Position numbers and translations under genes: made by a program. A DNA stretch of 64,000 nt from Flavobacterium sp. (GTDB lineage: Bacteria > Bacteroidota > Bacteroidia > Flavobacteriales > Flavobacteriaceae): the NCBI RefSeq assembly GCF_039595935.1, contig NZ_JBCNKR010000004.1, forward strand, positions 557,001-621,000, written 5' to 3'. The notes under the pieces are model-generated. The model did not search any database. It saw only the letters and a list, made by a program, of their open reading frames with translations, and was not told the DNA's origin. Shown here piece by piece: positions 22,626 to 31,615 of the stretch (position 1 is the first letter of the stretch; each line of letters opens with the position of its first letter).

Positions 22626-23075
22626 ATGATAATAGATTCAGTTCATAATGCAGCGAAATATTACAGCCTGCATCCTAATTTTCAAAAAGCTTTTGAATAT
22701 GTAAGCCAAACCGATATTGCCAGCCTTGAAGCGGGAACTATAGAAATTAATGAAGGCTTAAAGCTAATAGTAATTCACGGCGACGGAAATACAAGAGAAG
22801 AAAGCATTAAAGGTTTTGAATGTCATGACAAAAACATCGACATTCAGATTTCTATACAAGGTCCTGAAACTTTTGCGTGGAAACCAAGAGAAAAATGTGT
22901 TAGCCCAAACGGAGATTATAGCGACGAAAGAGATGTTCGTTTTTTCCATGATAAACCCGATATGTTTTTTGAATTGCAGGAAAAGCAATTTGCGATTTTA
23001 TTTCCGGAAGATGTTCACGCAGCAATGATTGGCGAAGGCTTTTTGAAAAAACTGGTATTTAAAGTTAAAATATAA
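22626..23075 (+). CDS. YhcH/YjgK/YiaL family protein
   Basis: 149 residues, full length for the family (DUF386). It is recognised by GLKLIVIHGDGNTREES, FECHDKNIDIQ, and the conserved FAILFPEDVHAAMIG near the C-terminus, whose His and Asp/Glu residues line a cupin-like metal site. Family members act on sugar anomers or sialic-acid derivatives, and related proteins accompany uronate catabolism. It is the first gene of the operon behind the LacI-controlled promoter, 51 bp before the reductase. A role in handling released uronate, such as mutarotation, is inference. Confidence 0.88.
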   Translation: MIIDSVHNAAKYYSLHPNFQKAFEYVSQTDIASLEAGTIEINEGLKLIVIHGDGNTREESIKGFECHDKNIDIQISIQGPETFAWKPREKCVSPNGDYSDERDVRFFHDKPDMFFELQEKQFAILFPEDVHAAMIGEGFLKKLVFKVKI

Positions 23076-23126
23076 ATTTCTGTTTTTCAGGTTTCAGGTT
23101 CAAAAATTATAAATATAAAAATAAGA

Positions 23127-23939
23127 ATGGATTCAGTATTTAATCTAAAAGGAAAAATTGCACTTATAACAGGCGGCGCCGGAGTACTAGGAAGTAGATT
23201 TGCAAATGTTTTGGCTCAGCAAGGCGTTATTGTGGGAATCGTTTCTCAATCTCTTGAAAAAGCAGAGAAAACTGTTCAAAATATAGAAGCAAATGGCGGA
23301 CAAGGATTTGCGATTCAGGCGAATGTTTTAAGCAAAGAAGAATTAGAAAAAGCAAAAGACTTTATCGTTGAAAAATACGGTCGTTTAGATATCTTAATTA
23401 ATGCTGCCGGAGGAAATATGCCGGGCGCAACGATTCAGCCGGATCAGGCCATTTATGATATGAAAAGCGATGATTTACAAAAAGTTGTAGATTTAAATAT
23501 CATCGGAACAATGCTTCCAACTCAGGTTTTTGCAGAGCTTTTTGCCAAACAAAAATCAGGAAATATCATTAATATTTCATCAGCATCGGCACAAAGACCT
23601 TTAACGAGAGTTGTAGGTTATTCTGCTTCAAAAGCGGCAATCGACAATTTCACACAATGGATGGCGGTTGAATTGGCTCAAAAATATGGCGAAGGAATTC
23701 GTGTAAATGCGATTTCACCAGGATTTTTTATTGGAGAACAAAACCGTGCTTTATTGTTAACTCCAGACGGAAAATTAACTCCGCGTGGTGAAAAAATCAT
23801 CGATCACACACCAATGGGAAGATTTGGAACTCCGGAAGATATCGACGGCGCACTTTTATTTTTATGCAGCGATATGTCAAAATTTGTTACAGGAACAATT
23901 TTAAAAGTTGACGGCGGATTTGCGGCAACAAGTATTTAA
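23127..23939 (+). CDS. SDR-family oxidoreductase, probable fructuronate/mannonate oxidoreductase
   Basis: 270 residues. A classical short-chain dehydrogenase: TGGAGVLG nucleotide-binding motif (~15-22), NAAGG (~91-95), ISSAS serine region (~150) and Y165-S-A-S-K169. The C-terminal VDGG tail is intact. It lies 30 bp before mannonate dehydratase, so its likely reaction is NAD(P)H-dependent reduction of D-fructuronate to D-mannonate. It is unrelated to the long-chain E. coli UxuB, so that symbol is not given. Cytoplasmic. The family is sure; the substrate is inferred from context. Confidence 0.85.
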   Translation: MDSVFNLKGKIALITGGAGVLGSRFANVLAQQGVIVGIVSQSLEKAEKTVQNIEANGGQGFAIQANVLSKEELEKAKDFIVEKYGRLDILINAAGGNMPGATIQPDQAIYDMKSDDLQKVVDLNIIGTMLPTQVFAELFAKQKSGNIINISSASAQRPLTRVVGYSASKAAIDNFTQWMAVELAQKYGEGIRVNAISPGFFIGEQNRALLLTPDGKLTPRGEKIIDHTPMGRFGTPEDIDGALLFLCSDMSKFVTGTILKVDGGFAATSI

Positions 23940-23969
23940 AAACTAACTTACAAAACAACATACTACAAA

Positions 23970-25157
23970 ATGGAACAAACATTAAGATGGTTCGGACCAA
24001 ATGATCCTGTTTCTTTACAAGATATTAAACAAACCGGAGCAACCGGAATTGTTACAGCTCTACACCATATCCCGAACGGAGAAGTTTGGAGTATCGACGA
24101 AATCATCAAACGAAAAGTGGAAATCGAACACGAAAACGGCGATCCAAAAAAAGGCGCTTCGGGTTTGACCTGGTCGGTTGTGGAAAGTATTCCGGTTCAT
24201 GAGGATATTAAAAAACAAACAGGAAAATATCTTCAATACATTGAAAATTATAAAGAAAGCATTCGCAATCTGGCTTTATGTGGCATTAAATGCGTGTGTT
24301 ATAATTTCATGCCGGTTTTAGACTGGTCAAGAACAGATTTGTCGTTTACGGTTGAAGACGGTTCAAAAGCTTTACGTTTTGACATCAACGCTTTTGCGGC
24401 TTTTGAATTGTTTATTTTAAAAAGACCAGGTGCTGAAAACGAATATTCGGCAGAACAAAAACAAAAAGCAAAAAGCTATTTTGAAGCCATGACTCCAGAA
24501 GATAAAATCAAATTACAGCAAAATATTCTGGCTGGACTTCCGGGTGCTGAAGAAGCGTATACAGTCGAAGATTTCTTAGTAACATTAAGCGCATATAATC
24601 ATATTGACAGACAGGCTTTAAAGAATAATCTTTTTCATTTTTTAAAAGAAATTATTCCGGTTGCCGAAAGTAAAGGTGTTTTGATGGCGATTCACCCAGA
24701 CGATCCTCCCTACCCGATTTTAGGTTTACCGAGAGTTGTAAGTACCGAAGAAGATTTAATTGAATTAATGAACGCTGCGCCTTCAAAATCAAATGGGTTT
24801 ACAATGTGTACGGGTTCATACGGTGTTCGTGCCGATAATGATTTACCGGGAATCGTAAGACGTCACGGCGATAAAATGAATTTTATTCACTTAAGAAGTA
24901 CACAGCGCGACGAAGAAGGAAGTTTCTACGAAGCAAATCATCTTGAAGGCGATGTTGATATGTACGAAGTTGTAAAAGCGATTTTGGAAGTCGAAAAAAG
25001 AAACAACAGCAAATTGCCAATGCGTCCGGATCATGGGCACCAAATGCTGGATGATTTAAAGAAAAAAACAAATCCGGGTTATTCTGCAATTGGCCGTTTA
25101 AGAGGTCTGGCAGAATTACGAGGACTTGAATTAGGGATTAAGCGATCTATATTATAA
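23970..25157 (+). CDS. uxuA: mannonate dehydratase
   Basis: 395 residues, almost the same length as E. coli UxuA. It converts D-mannonate to 2-keto-3-deoxy-D-gluconate in the cytoplasm using a divalent metal. Conserved segments are [16 protein letters not shown] at the start, [63 protein letters not shown] and MRPDHGHQM; the His, Cys and Asp residues in these strings form the metal site. It is last in the YhcH-SDR-UxuA operon. The next enzymes of the route (KDG kinase and aldolase) and uronate isomerase are not in the window. Confidence 0.96.
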   Translation: MEQTLRWFGPNDPVSLQDIKQTGATGIVTALHHIPNGEVWSIDEIIKRKVEIEHENGDPKKGASGLTWSVVESIPVHEDIKKQTGKYLQYIENYKESIRNLALCGIKCVCYNFMPVLDWSRTDLSFTVEDGSKALRFDINAFAAFELFILKRPGAENEYSAEQKQKAKSYFEAMTPEDKIKLQQNILAGLPGAEEAYTVEDFLVTLSAYNHIDRQALKNNLFHFLKEIIPVAESKGVLMAIHPDDPPYPILGLPRVVSTEEDLIELMNAAPSKSNGFTMCTGSYGVRADNDLPGIVRRHGDKMNFIHLRSTQRDEEGSFYEANHLEGDVDMYEVVKAILEVEKRNNSKLPMRPDHGHQMLDDLKKKTNPGYSAIGRLRGLAELRGLELGIKRSIL

Positions 25158-25162
25158 TGGAT

Positions 25163-25439
25163 TTGCCACGAAGGCACTAAGGCGCGAAGTTCTTTTTAAG
25201 CTTTATGTTTTTAGTCTCGCAAAGTCGCAGAGACGCAAAGTTTTAAAGGTAGAATTGTCATTCCGAGGAACGAGGAATCTTCGCAAGCAGCTCGACAAAG
25301 ATTGACGATTTTCATTGCGGAGCTGCTTACGAAGATCCTTCCTTCGTCAGGATGACAAAAAAATGAGAAAAAAAATCCGCAAAATCTGCGAGATCTGCGA
25401 GAGAAAAAAAACCTTCGCGCCTTAGTGCCTTCGTGGCAA
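25163..25439. repeat. nested inverted repeat containing interspersed repeat copy 2 (321-bp gap)
   Basis: The gap 25158-25478 holds no gene. Outer arms 25163-25189 and 25413-25439 are an exact 27-bp inverted match (CCACGAAGGCACTAAGGCGC). Inside lie CGCAAAG-type sequence (25217-25240), a ~100-bp inverted repeat at 25255-25358 with TTGTCAT/ATGACAA ends, and CTGCGAGATCTGCGAG (25386-25401). In the inner unit the left arm is of the GAGGAACGAGGAATC subtype and the right arm is of the GAAGATCCTTCC subtype. Confidence 0.88.
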
Positions 25440-25478
25440 CCCACAATAAAACTAACTAACCACAAAAACCACAAAACC

Positions 25479-27107
25479 ATGATTCGCCAAACCTTCCTTA
25501 TATCCTGCAGCCTTTTTATGAACGCTGTACTGGCGCAGGAAATACCCAAAATTATTACTTCAAAAACCAATTATCTGCCTGATTTTAGTTTTGCGGGATA
25601 TCATTTCGGCGAAAGCCAAATTCCTGAAGTTAACGGACAAATTATAAATGCTATTGATTTTGGTGTAAAAGCAAATGACAATTTAGACGATTCAAAAGCA
25701 CTTCTAAAAGCTTTAAAAGCAGCGAATTCAGTTGACGGAAATGTAATTTTACAATTGCCCGAAGGAAGAATTATTCTGAGTGAAATTCTCTATATCGAAA
25801 GAAGTAATTTTGTATTCCGCGGTGCAGGTTCTGGCGAAAACGGAACTGAAATTTACTGCCCAAGACCCATGATGTATCTTAAAAATCCTGAATCTCTGGC
25901 AGAACTTCGTGAATATTTGACCACTTTTGATAAAAGACAGAGAGAATCTGAAAACAATATCGATTTGCCTTTCTCACAATATGCGTGGTCTGGTGGTTTT
26001 ATCTGGACGCAGATTCCGGGTGAACGTGTAAAATCTTATTTGGATAAATACGAACCGGAACCTAATGTTTTGGCAAAAGTCAGTTCCGGAAAAATGGGCG
26101 AATTTACGATCAATGTTTCCGAAGTAAAAAACTTAAAAATTGGTGATATTGTAGAATTGCAATTGTTTAATAAAGATGGTGAAAACGGAGAAATCATTAA
26201 AGATTTATATCAAGGTGCAAAAGTAAAACCGGGCTCGCATCACTGGCAGTTTGCTAAACTTCCGATTGTGAGACAACAGGTTGAAATTGTGAAGATTTCA
26301 AATTCAAAAATTACTATAAAAACGCCTTTAACTATTTCAATCAAACCAAGTTATCAGGCACAATTGGTCGAATGGAAATATTTAAGCGAAGTTGGAATCG
26401 AACATTTGCGTTTTACTTTTCCAGATATTCCGAGAGTAGCGCATCACGTTGAACCGGGAAATAATGGCATTTTCTTAACACGTCTTTTTAACAGCTGGGT
26501 TAATGATGTCAAAATCACAAATGCCGACAGCGGAATTTTAGGCGAAGAAATTTCAAATGTTACGGTTCAGAATATTATTACCGATGGACCGCATTTATCA
26601 CATTACACGGTAACGCTTGGCGGTGTTCATAATGTTTTGGTCAAGAATCTTAAAATCTACAATAAAGCAGTTCATCCGTTGAGTTTCAATACTTTTTCTA
26701 CAAAAAACGTATATCAGGATTGTGAAATTTTTGCCGATGCACTTTTAGATCAGCATTCGGGAGCCAATCATCAAAATTTGTTTGATAACATCACGGTTCA
26801 TATTACACCGGATAAAAATAACAGCTACTTTTTATTTGGCGGCGGCGGTGCAGAGTATTGGAAACCTTCTCATGGGCCTTTCAGTACATTTTGGAATTTA
26901 AATATTCAGGTTGAAATTCCGGATACATCAAAACCGGTTTTGTTATACGGAATGAAAGACGGTGCTTTTGCCAGAATAATTGGCGTACACGGAAATGCAA
27001 AATTTGAAATCAAATACGACGTCGATCCTTATATTGAATTTTTAAACACACCGATAGAGAAGATTCCGTCTTTGTATGATTATCAATTAAAAAAGCGATT
27101 GAAGTAA
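25479..27107 (+). CDS. secreted right-handed beta-helix protein, candidate polysaccharide lyase
   Basis: 542 residues from the ATG at 25479. An upstream in-frame start lies inside the repeat and would spoil the signal peptide MIRQTFLISCSLFMNAVLAQ. After residue ~45 it opens like pectate-lyase-type helices (AIDFGVKANDNLDDSKALLKAL), followed by LPEGRIILSEILYI and FRGAGSGENGTEIY. An insertion at ~125-290 includes GSHHWQF. The helix then resumes (VEPGNNGIFLTRLFNSWVNDVKITNADSG...VTVQNIITDGPHLSHYTV). No named family comes to mind with certainty. It lies between the mannonate operon and the sensor/SusCD genes, in a locus with a GH88 that needs a lyase product but with no other lyase. A lyase or hydrolase role is therefore likely. 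Confidence 0.75.
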   Translation: MIRQTFLISCSLFMNAVLAQEIPKIITSKTNYLPDFSFAGYHFGESQIPEVNGQIINAIDFGVKANDNLDDSKALLKALKAANSVDGNVILQLPEGRIILSEILYIERSNFVFRGAGSGENGTEIYCPRPMMYLKNPESLAELREYLTTFDKRQRESENNIDLPFSQYAWSGGFIWTQIPGERVKSYLDKYEPEPNVLAKVSSGKMGEFTINVSEVKNLKIGDIVELQLFNKDGENGEIIKDLYQGAKVKPGSHHWQFAKLPIVRQQVEIVKISNSKITIKTPLTISIKPSYQAQLVEWKYLSEVGIEHLRFTFPDIPRVAHHVEPGNNGIFLTRLFNSWVNDVKITNADSGILGEEISNVTVQNIITDGPHLSHYTVTLGGVHNVLVKNLKIYNKAVHPLSFNTFSTKNVYQDCEIFADALLDQHSGANHQNLFDNITVHITPDKNNSYFLFGGGGAEYWKPSHGPFSTFWNLNIQVEIPDTSKPVLLYGMKDGAFARIIGVHGNAKFEIKYDVDPYIEFLNTPIEKIPSLYDYQLKKRLK

Positions 27108-27147
27108 AGTTTTATTTGTTCATTTTAATCATTAATTAAGTATAGTT

Positions 27148-27248
27148 TGTCATTTCGACGAAGGAGAAATCTGCATAAGTAGCTCGGCAACGAGAGTCCA
27201 ATCTTTGTAGAGTTACTTGTGCAGATTTCTCCTTCGTCGAAATGACAA
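27148..27248. repeat. ~100-bp interspersed inverted repeat, copy 3
   Basis: Perfect 29-bp arms at 27148-27176 and 27220-27248 (TTGTCATTTCGACGAAGGAG and its complement onward). The core holds CCAATCTTTGTAGAG. It lies 63 bp upstream of the sensor gene start and supplies a false upstream start codon. Confidence 0.9.
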
Positions 27249-27310
27249 AAATGAGAAAAAACTTTGCTCCTCTGCTCCTTTGCAACTTTGAACCTAAAAA
27301 AATAAACGCT

Positions 27311-30300
27311 ATGAAATACAAAATAGCTTTTCTCGTAACTGTACTTGTTTTCGGAAATCTATTTTCCCAAAATAAATACCGCCTTAAAAATATTTCAACA
27401 ACCGACGGACTTTCGCAGAGTTCTGTCATTGCCATTCATCAGGATAAGTTTGGACAGATGTGGTTTGGTACACGCGACGGACTCAATAAATACGATGGCA
27501 GCAGGTTTACTATTTTTAGGAACGATGTCAATGATAAATCTTCCATTAGCAACAATGATATTTTGGCAATTGAAGAAGACAATTCAGGAAAAATCTGGGT
27601 GGGAACTTACAATGGATTAAACTGTTACGATCCGGTTTCGAATAAATTTACGAGATATCTGCATACTAAAACCAATCATACAATTAGCAACAATGCTGTT
27701 TGGAGCATTCGCGAAATTGACGGTGAAATGTGGTTTGGAACTTCAAAAGGATTAACAATTTATAACAAAAAAACTGGATTATTTACCTCGGTTTTTCATT
27801 CAGATGATGATCCTTCTACTCTTCCAAGCAATAATATTTTGAGCATTTTAAAAACCAAAAAAGGCGAAATCTGGATTGGAACTACAAAAGGTTTGTGCCA
27901 ATTAACGAATAGAAAAAATGGTAATTTTTCGTTTAAAAATTATCCGCTAAATGCCACAGATTTATTAACTGTACAATCGGTTATTGAAGACAAAAGTGGA
28001 TTTTTATGGGTTGGAACAAAAAATAAAGGACTTTTAAAATTTGATCAAAAACAAAAGGCTTTTGTTTCTTTTTTGGATGCTGAAAAATACCGCGAAATCA
28101 ATACTGACATAAGATCTTTAGTTATTGATAAACAAGGTTCTTTATGGATTGGCGCTTACGACGGAATTTATATTTTAGGTCAGGATAAAAGTGTGCAGAA
28201 AATAAATAACAGCAATAACAGCAACGGAATCGACAAAGTAAAATCGATTTTTATGGATCGAAAAGGTTCGATCTGGATTGGCTGTTATTACAAAGGCGTG
28301 AATCTTTGGGATGTATCGAATGTGAATTTCTCCAATTACAATCAGAATTCGAAAAAAATTCCGATGAGTTTTGATGTGGTTAGTTCTATTATTGCCGATA
28401 AAAATCATAATATTTATTTTGGAACAGAAGGCGGCGGCATCACGGTTTATAATAAAAACACCGAAGCCGTAAGTTATATTAACAGCAAAACCGGGCAGGC
28501 GAATAAAAACGACATCAAATCGATGTGCCTTTCTGACGATCATATTTTGTGGATTGGGACTTTTTCTAAAGGTATATCGGCTTACAATACGATTTCAAAA
28601 AGAATTGAAGACAATCGAATTGCTCCGGATTTGATTTCTCTTTTAAAAGAAAGCGGTGTTTATTCTCTAAAAACGGAAGGTTCTATTTTATGGATTGGAA
28701 CTTTTGGAAAAGGTTTAATTCGTTATAATATAGGAAATAAAACTTTCCAAATTATTGGAAATGACAATACAAAACCTGTTTTTCTAACCAACAATATTGT
28801 CCGAACAATTTTAGTTGACAAACAAAATTATGTTTGGGTCGGAACTCAAAATGGTTTGAACCGAATTCCGCTTAGAAATTTCAATCCGCAGAAATATGTT
28901 ATTCAGCATTTCTTTTACGATCATTCGGCTTTATCCGGCGATGATATTCTGACTTTGTTTCAGGATTCGCAAAACAAAATCTGGGTAGGAACAAAAGCAA
29001 AAGGACTTCATTATTTTGATGGTAAAAAATTCAACCATATCAATCTTAAAATAGGAAATACAGTTATAACTTCTATTCATTCTATTTTAGAAGATGACGA
29101 TAAAAATCTGTGGATCAGTACAAATCAGGGAATTATTAAATACAATACAACTAAAAAAAGCATTGTCATTTATGACCAAAAAGACGGATTGGCGAGTAAC
29201 GAATTCAACGATAATTCGGCTTTAAAATTAGATTCGAATCAGTTTTATTTTGGAAGTCCGTCTGGCGCTACTTATTTTGATGCCACAAAAATTTCCTTAA
29301 ATCAATACGCTCCGCAGGTTTTAATTACCGATTTGAAAATCAAAAATGAAACTGTACACGCAAATGACGAAGACGGAATTCTGGAAAAAAGCATCGGTTT
29401 TACCCAAACTATAACACTGGATTATGATAAGGCTAATTTCTCAATAAACTTTGCGATTCCGAATTACATTCGATCAAAAAACAATCAATACAGTTACCGT
29501 TTAATTGGTTTAGAAAATAACTGGACAACAACTAAAAATGCTGAAGCTAATTTTGCTATTCAAAATCCGGGAACTTATGTTTTTGAAGTTCGCGGCGCAA
29601 ACAACGACGGCGTTTGGAATAAAACTCCGGCAACGCTTACCGTTGTAGTAAATCCGGCTCCATGGCGCAGCATTTGGGCATTTATGCTATATGGAATTAT
29701 TATTGGTTTAGGCTTATACGGCTTGATCTGGATTATGAAATCGAAAGCGAGACTGAAACAAAAACTGGAACTGGAATATCTGGAAACGAAACGTATTGAA
29801 GAAAACAATAAACTAAAATTAGATTTCTTTACCAATATCTCGCACGAATTCAGAACGCCTTTGACTTTGATTTTAGGGCCTTTACAACAAATTCTGGCTG
29901 ATTATAACGGAACAAACGAAATGTACAAAAAGCTTTTGGTGATTGAAGGAAGCGCCAATCATCTTTTGAGTTTAATTAATCGTTTAATGGATTTTAGAAA
30001 GCTTGAAAATGATCAGGTTACACTGGAATCTGCAAACGGAAATATCGTAAAATTCACTAAAGAAATCTTTTTATCTTTTATAGAATATGCCAAAGACGGC
30101 GGTTACGATTATACTTTTGAAACTTCTGACGAAGAAATTCTGGTATATTTTGACCGCTATAAACTGGAACGTGTATTTTATAATTTGATCTCAAATGCAT
30201 TTCGCTATACACCAAAAGGCGGAAGCATCAATATTAAAATAAACCACGACACCGAAAATCTTTTTATTGCTGTTGAAGATTCCGGAGTTGGAATTTCGGA

Positions 30301-31402
30301 GGAACATATCGACAAAATTTTTGATTTGTTTTTTGAAGTTCCAACGCACAATCAGGTTCAGAAAAACTATAATAAAGGAACCGGAATTGGACTTTCAATT
30401 GTAAAAAATATCGTGAAACTGCACAAAGGTTCGATCGATGTAACGAATAAACCAACGGGCGGGGTTATTTTTAAAGTGACGCTTCCGCTTGGGCGTGAAC
30501 ATCTTTCAGACAGCGAAATTATTCCTGATTTTAAAATAAGCGATGATATTGCACAATATGCGGCACAGCTTGAACCTTCAGAAACTATCGAAAATGAAGA
30601 CATTGAAGATTTAATCGTAAACGAAGAAAAGCAGACTATCTTACTTGTCGAAGATCACAAGGTTCTGAGAAAATTCATGAAAAATCTGCTCAAAAAAGAT
30701 TATAATATTATTGAAGCCGAAAACGGAAAAATGGCGCTGGAAAAGGCTTTAAAATTTGTTCCGAATTTGATTATCAGCGATGTTATTATGCCCGAAATGG
30801 TAGGAACTGAACTTTGTTCTAAAATAAAGGAAAATATCAAAACAAGTCATATTCCGGTTATTTTACTGACTTCGAGATCATCATTAGTATATAAATTTGA
30901 AGGTTTAGAAAGCGGTGCCGATGATTATATCAGTAAACCATTCAATTTAATGGAATTTAAACTTCGTGTAAAAAACCTTTTAAACACAACAGAACGTTTA
31001 AAACTCAAATTTTCAAGCGAAGACAGTTTTATTCCGTCTGAAATTACAGTTTCTTCTCTGGACGAGGAGTTATTGAAAAAAGCATTTAAAATTGTAGAGG
31101 ATAATATTTCAAACGAACAATTTGATATTCCGTTTTTCTGTTCAGAACTGGGCGTCAGCCGTACCATGTTATTTTTGAAAGTAAAAGCCTGGACGAATTT
31201 TACACCAAACGAATTCATTCATGAAATACGATTAAAACGTGCCGCTCAATTATTGGAACAAAACAAATTAAATGTTTCAGAAATTAGTTATAAAGTTGGT
31301 TTCAACAATCCAAAATATTTTAGCAAATGCTTTCAAAAAAGATACGGCGAAACTCCGTCTCAATATTCTGATAAATTTTACAAATCTTCGGTTGTAATTT
31401 AA
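27311..31402 (+). CDS. hybrid two-component system sensor/regulator (HTCS)
   Basis: 1,363 residues from the ATG at 27311, which begins a good signal peptide (MKYKIAFLVTVLVFGNLFSQ); a start 69 bp upstream lies in repeat DNA. Domains in order: periplasmic propeller (~25-690) with many WxG repeats (MWFGTRDGLNKYDG, IWVGTYNGLN), Y_Y_Y (~700-785), a transmembrane helix (~790-815), HisKA with H845 (ISHEFRTPLT), HATPase with N box NLISNAFRYTPKGG and G boxes DSGVGIS and GTGIGLS, receiver with D1157 (ISDVIMPEM) and K in SKPF, and an AraC-type HTH (~1260-1360). It senses an oligosaccharide in the periplasm and activates the adjacent SusCD locus by phosphorelay in one polypeptide. Confidence 0.96.
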   Translation: MKYKIAFLVTVLVFGNLFSQNKYRLKNISTTDGLSQSSVIAIHQDKFGQMWFGTRDGLNKYDGSRFTIFRNDVNDKSSISNNDILAIEEDNSGKIWVGTYNGLNCYDPVSNKFTRYLHTKTNHTISNNAVWSIREIDGEMWFGTSKGLTIYNKKTGLFTSVFHSDDDPSTLPSNNILSILKTKKGEIWIGTTKGLCQLTNRKNGNFSFKNYPLNATDLLTVQSVIEDKSGFLWVGTKNKGLLKFDQKQKAFVSFLDAEKYREINTDIRSLVIDKQGSLWIGAYDGIYILGQDKSVQKINNSNNSNGIDKVKSIFMDRKGSIWIGCYYKGVNLWDVSNVNFSNYNQNSKKIPMSFDVVSSIIADKNHNIYFGTEGGGITVYNKNTEAVSYINSKTGQANKNDIKSMCLSDDHILWIGTFSKGISAYNTISKRIEDNRIAPDLISLLKESGVYSLKTEGSILWIGTFGKGLIRYNIGNKTFQIIGNDNTKPVFLTNNIVRTILVDKQNYVWVGTQNGLNRIPLRNFNPQKYVIQHFFYDHSALSGDDILTLFQDSQNKIWVGTKAKGLHYFDGKKFNHINLKIGNTVITSIHSILEDDDKNLWISTNQGIIKYNTTKKSIVIYDQKDGLASNEFNDNSALKLDSNQFYFGSPSGATYFDATKISLNQYAPQVLITDLKIKNETVHANDEDGILEKSIGFTQTITLDYDKANFSINFAIPNYIRSKNNQYSYRLIGLENNWTTTKNAEANFAIQNPGTYVFEVRGANNDGVWNKTPATLTVVVNPAPWRSIWAFMLYGIIIGLGLYGLIWIMKSKARLKQKLELEYLETKRIEENNKLKLDFFTNISHEFRTPLTLILGPLQQILADYNGTNEMYKKLLVIEGSANHLLSLINRLMDFRKLENDQVTLESANGNIVKFTKEIFLSFIEYAKDGGYDYTFETSDEEILVYFDRYKLERVFYNLISNAFRYTPKGGSINIKINHDTENLFIAVEDSGVGISEEHIDKIFDLFFEVPTHNQVQKNYNKGTGIGLSIVKNIVKLHKGSIDVTNKPTGGVIFKVTLPLGREHLSDSEIIPDFKISDDIAQYAAQLEPSETIENEDIEDLIVNEEKQTILLVEDHKVLRKFMKNLLKKDYNIIEAENGKMALEKALKFVPNLIISDVIMPEMVGTELCSKIKENIKTSHIPVILLTSRSSLVYKFEGLESGADDYISKPFNLMEFKLRVKNLLNTTERLKLKFSSEDSFIPSEITVSSLDEELLKKAFKIVEDNISNEQFDIPFFCSELGVSRTMLFLKVKAWTNFTPNEFIHEIRLKRAAQLLEQNKLNVSEISYKVGFNNPKYFSKCFQKRYGETPSQYSDKFYKSSVVI

Positions 31403-31424
31403 AAAACCACTGTTTTCAAGGCTT

Positions 31425-31460
31425 AAAAAAGGGTATCTGTATTTTTAGATACCCTTTTTT
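31425..31460 (+). terminator. intrinsic terminator after the HTCS gene
   Basis: AAAAAAGGGTATCT pairs with AGATACCCTTTTTT across GTATTTTT. It separates the sensor from the susC transcript. Confidence 0.9.
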
Positions 31461-31485
31461 GTATTTCTATATCGTTTTCGGCTTC

Positions 31486-31493
31486 TACATTTG
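31486..31493 (+). promoter_or_regulatory. -7 element TACATTTG upstream of susC
   Basis: A perfect TAnnTTTG match. The nearest TTTG upstream (31458-31461) is 24 bp away, longer than usual; an HTCS-activated promoter need not have a good -33. Transcription would begin near 31500, giving a leader of ~115 nt. Confidence 0.55.
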
Positions 31494-31497
31494 CGAT

Positions 31498-31590
31498 ATG
31501 AAAATCAGAAAAACAAACTTTTTATTACTGCAAATTTTATTTGTCATTGTGATAATCGGAATGAGTTTATTGCTTTTCTATTTTATCTAA
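31498..31590 (+). CDS. possible 30-residue single-span membrane microprotein
   Basis: An ATG-to-TAA frame of 31 codons encodes MKIRKTNF followed by a wholly hydrophobic stretch (LLLQILFVIVIIGMSLLLFY). The positive start and membrane span look protein-like. However, the ATG coincides with the predicted transcription start of the TACATTTG promoter, so it would need a leaderless message or a promoter further up. It may instead be chance coding within the susC leader. Confidence 0.35.
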   Translation: MKIRKTNFLLLQILFVIVIIGMSLLLFYFI

Positions 31591-31615
31591 CATTAACCTT
31601 TTAAACCAAAAATGA

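Noticed and set aside
25211..25570. 119-codon minus-strand ORF
   Set aside because: It lies inside the nested repeat and overlaps the start of the beta-helix gene on the other strand. Its sequence is a translation of the inverted-repeat element (HPDEGRIF...EDSSFLGMT), which yields similar spurious ORFs at each copy.
27242..27310. Upstream start of the HTCS
   Set aside because: The 23 extra residues derive from repeat DNA and would bury the signal peptide that begins at the ATG at 27311.
27136..27435. 99-codon minus-strand ORF
   Set aside because: Made of interspersed repeat copy 3 plus antisense of the HTCS signal peptide; no protein-like features.
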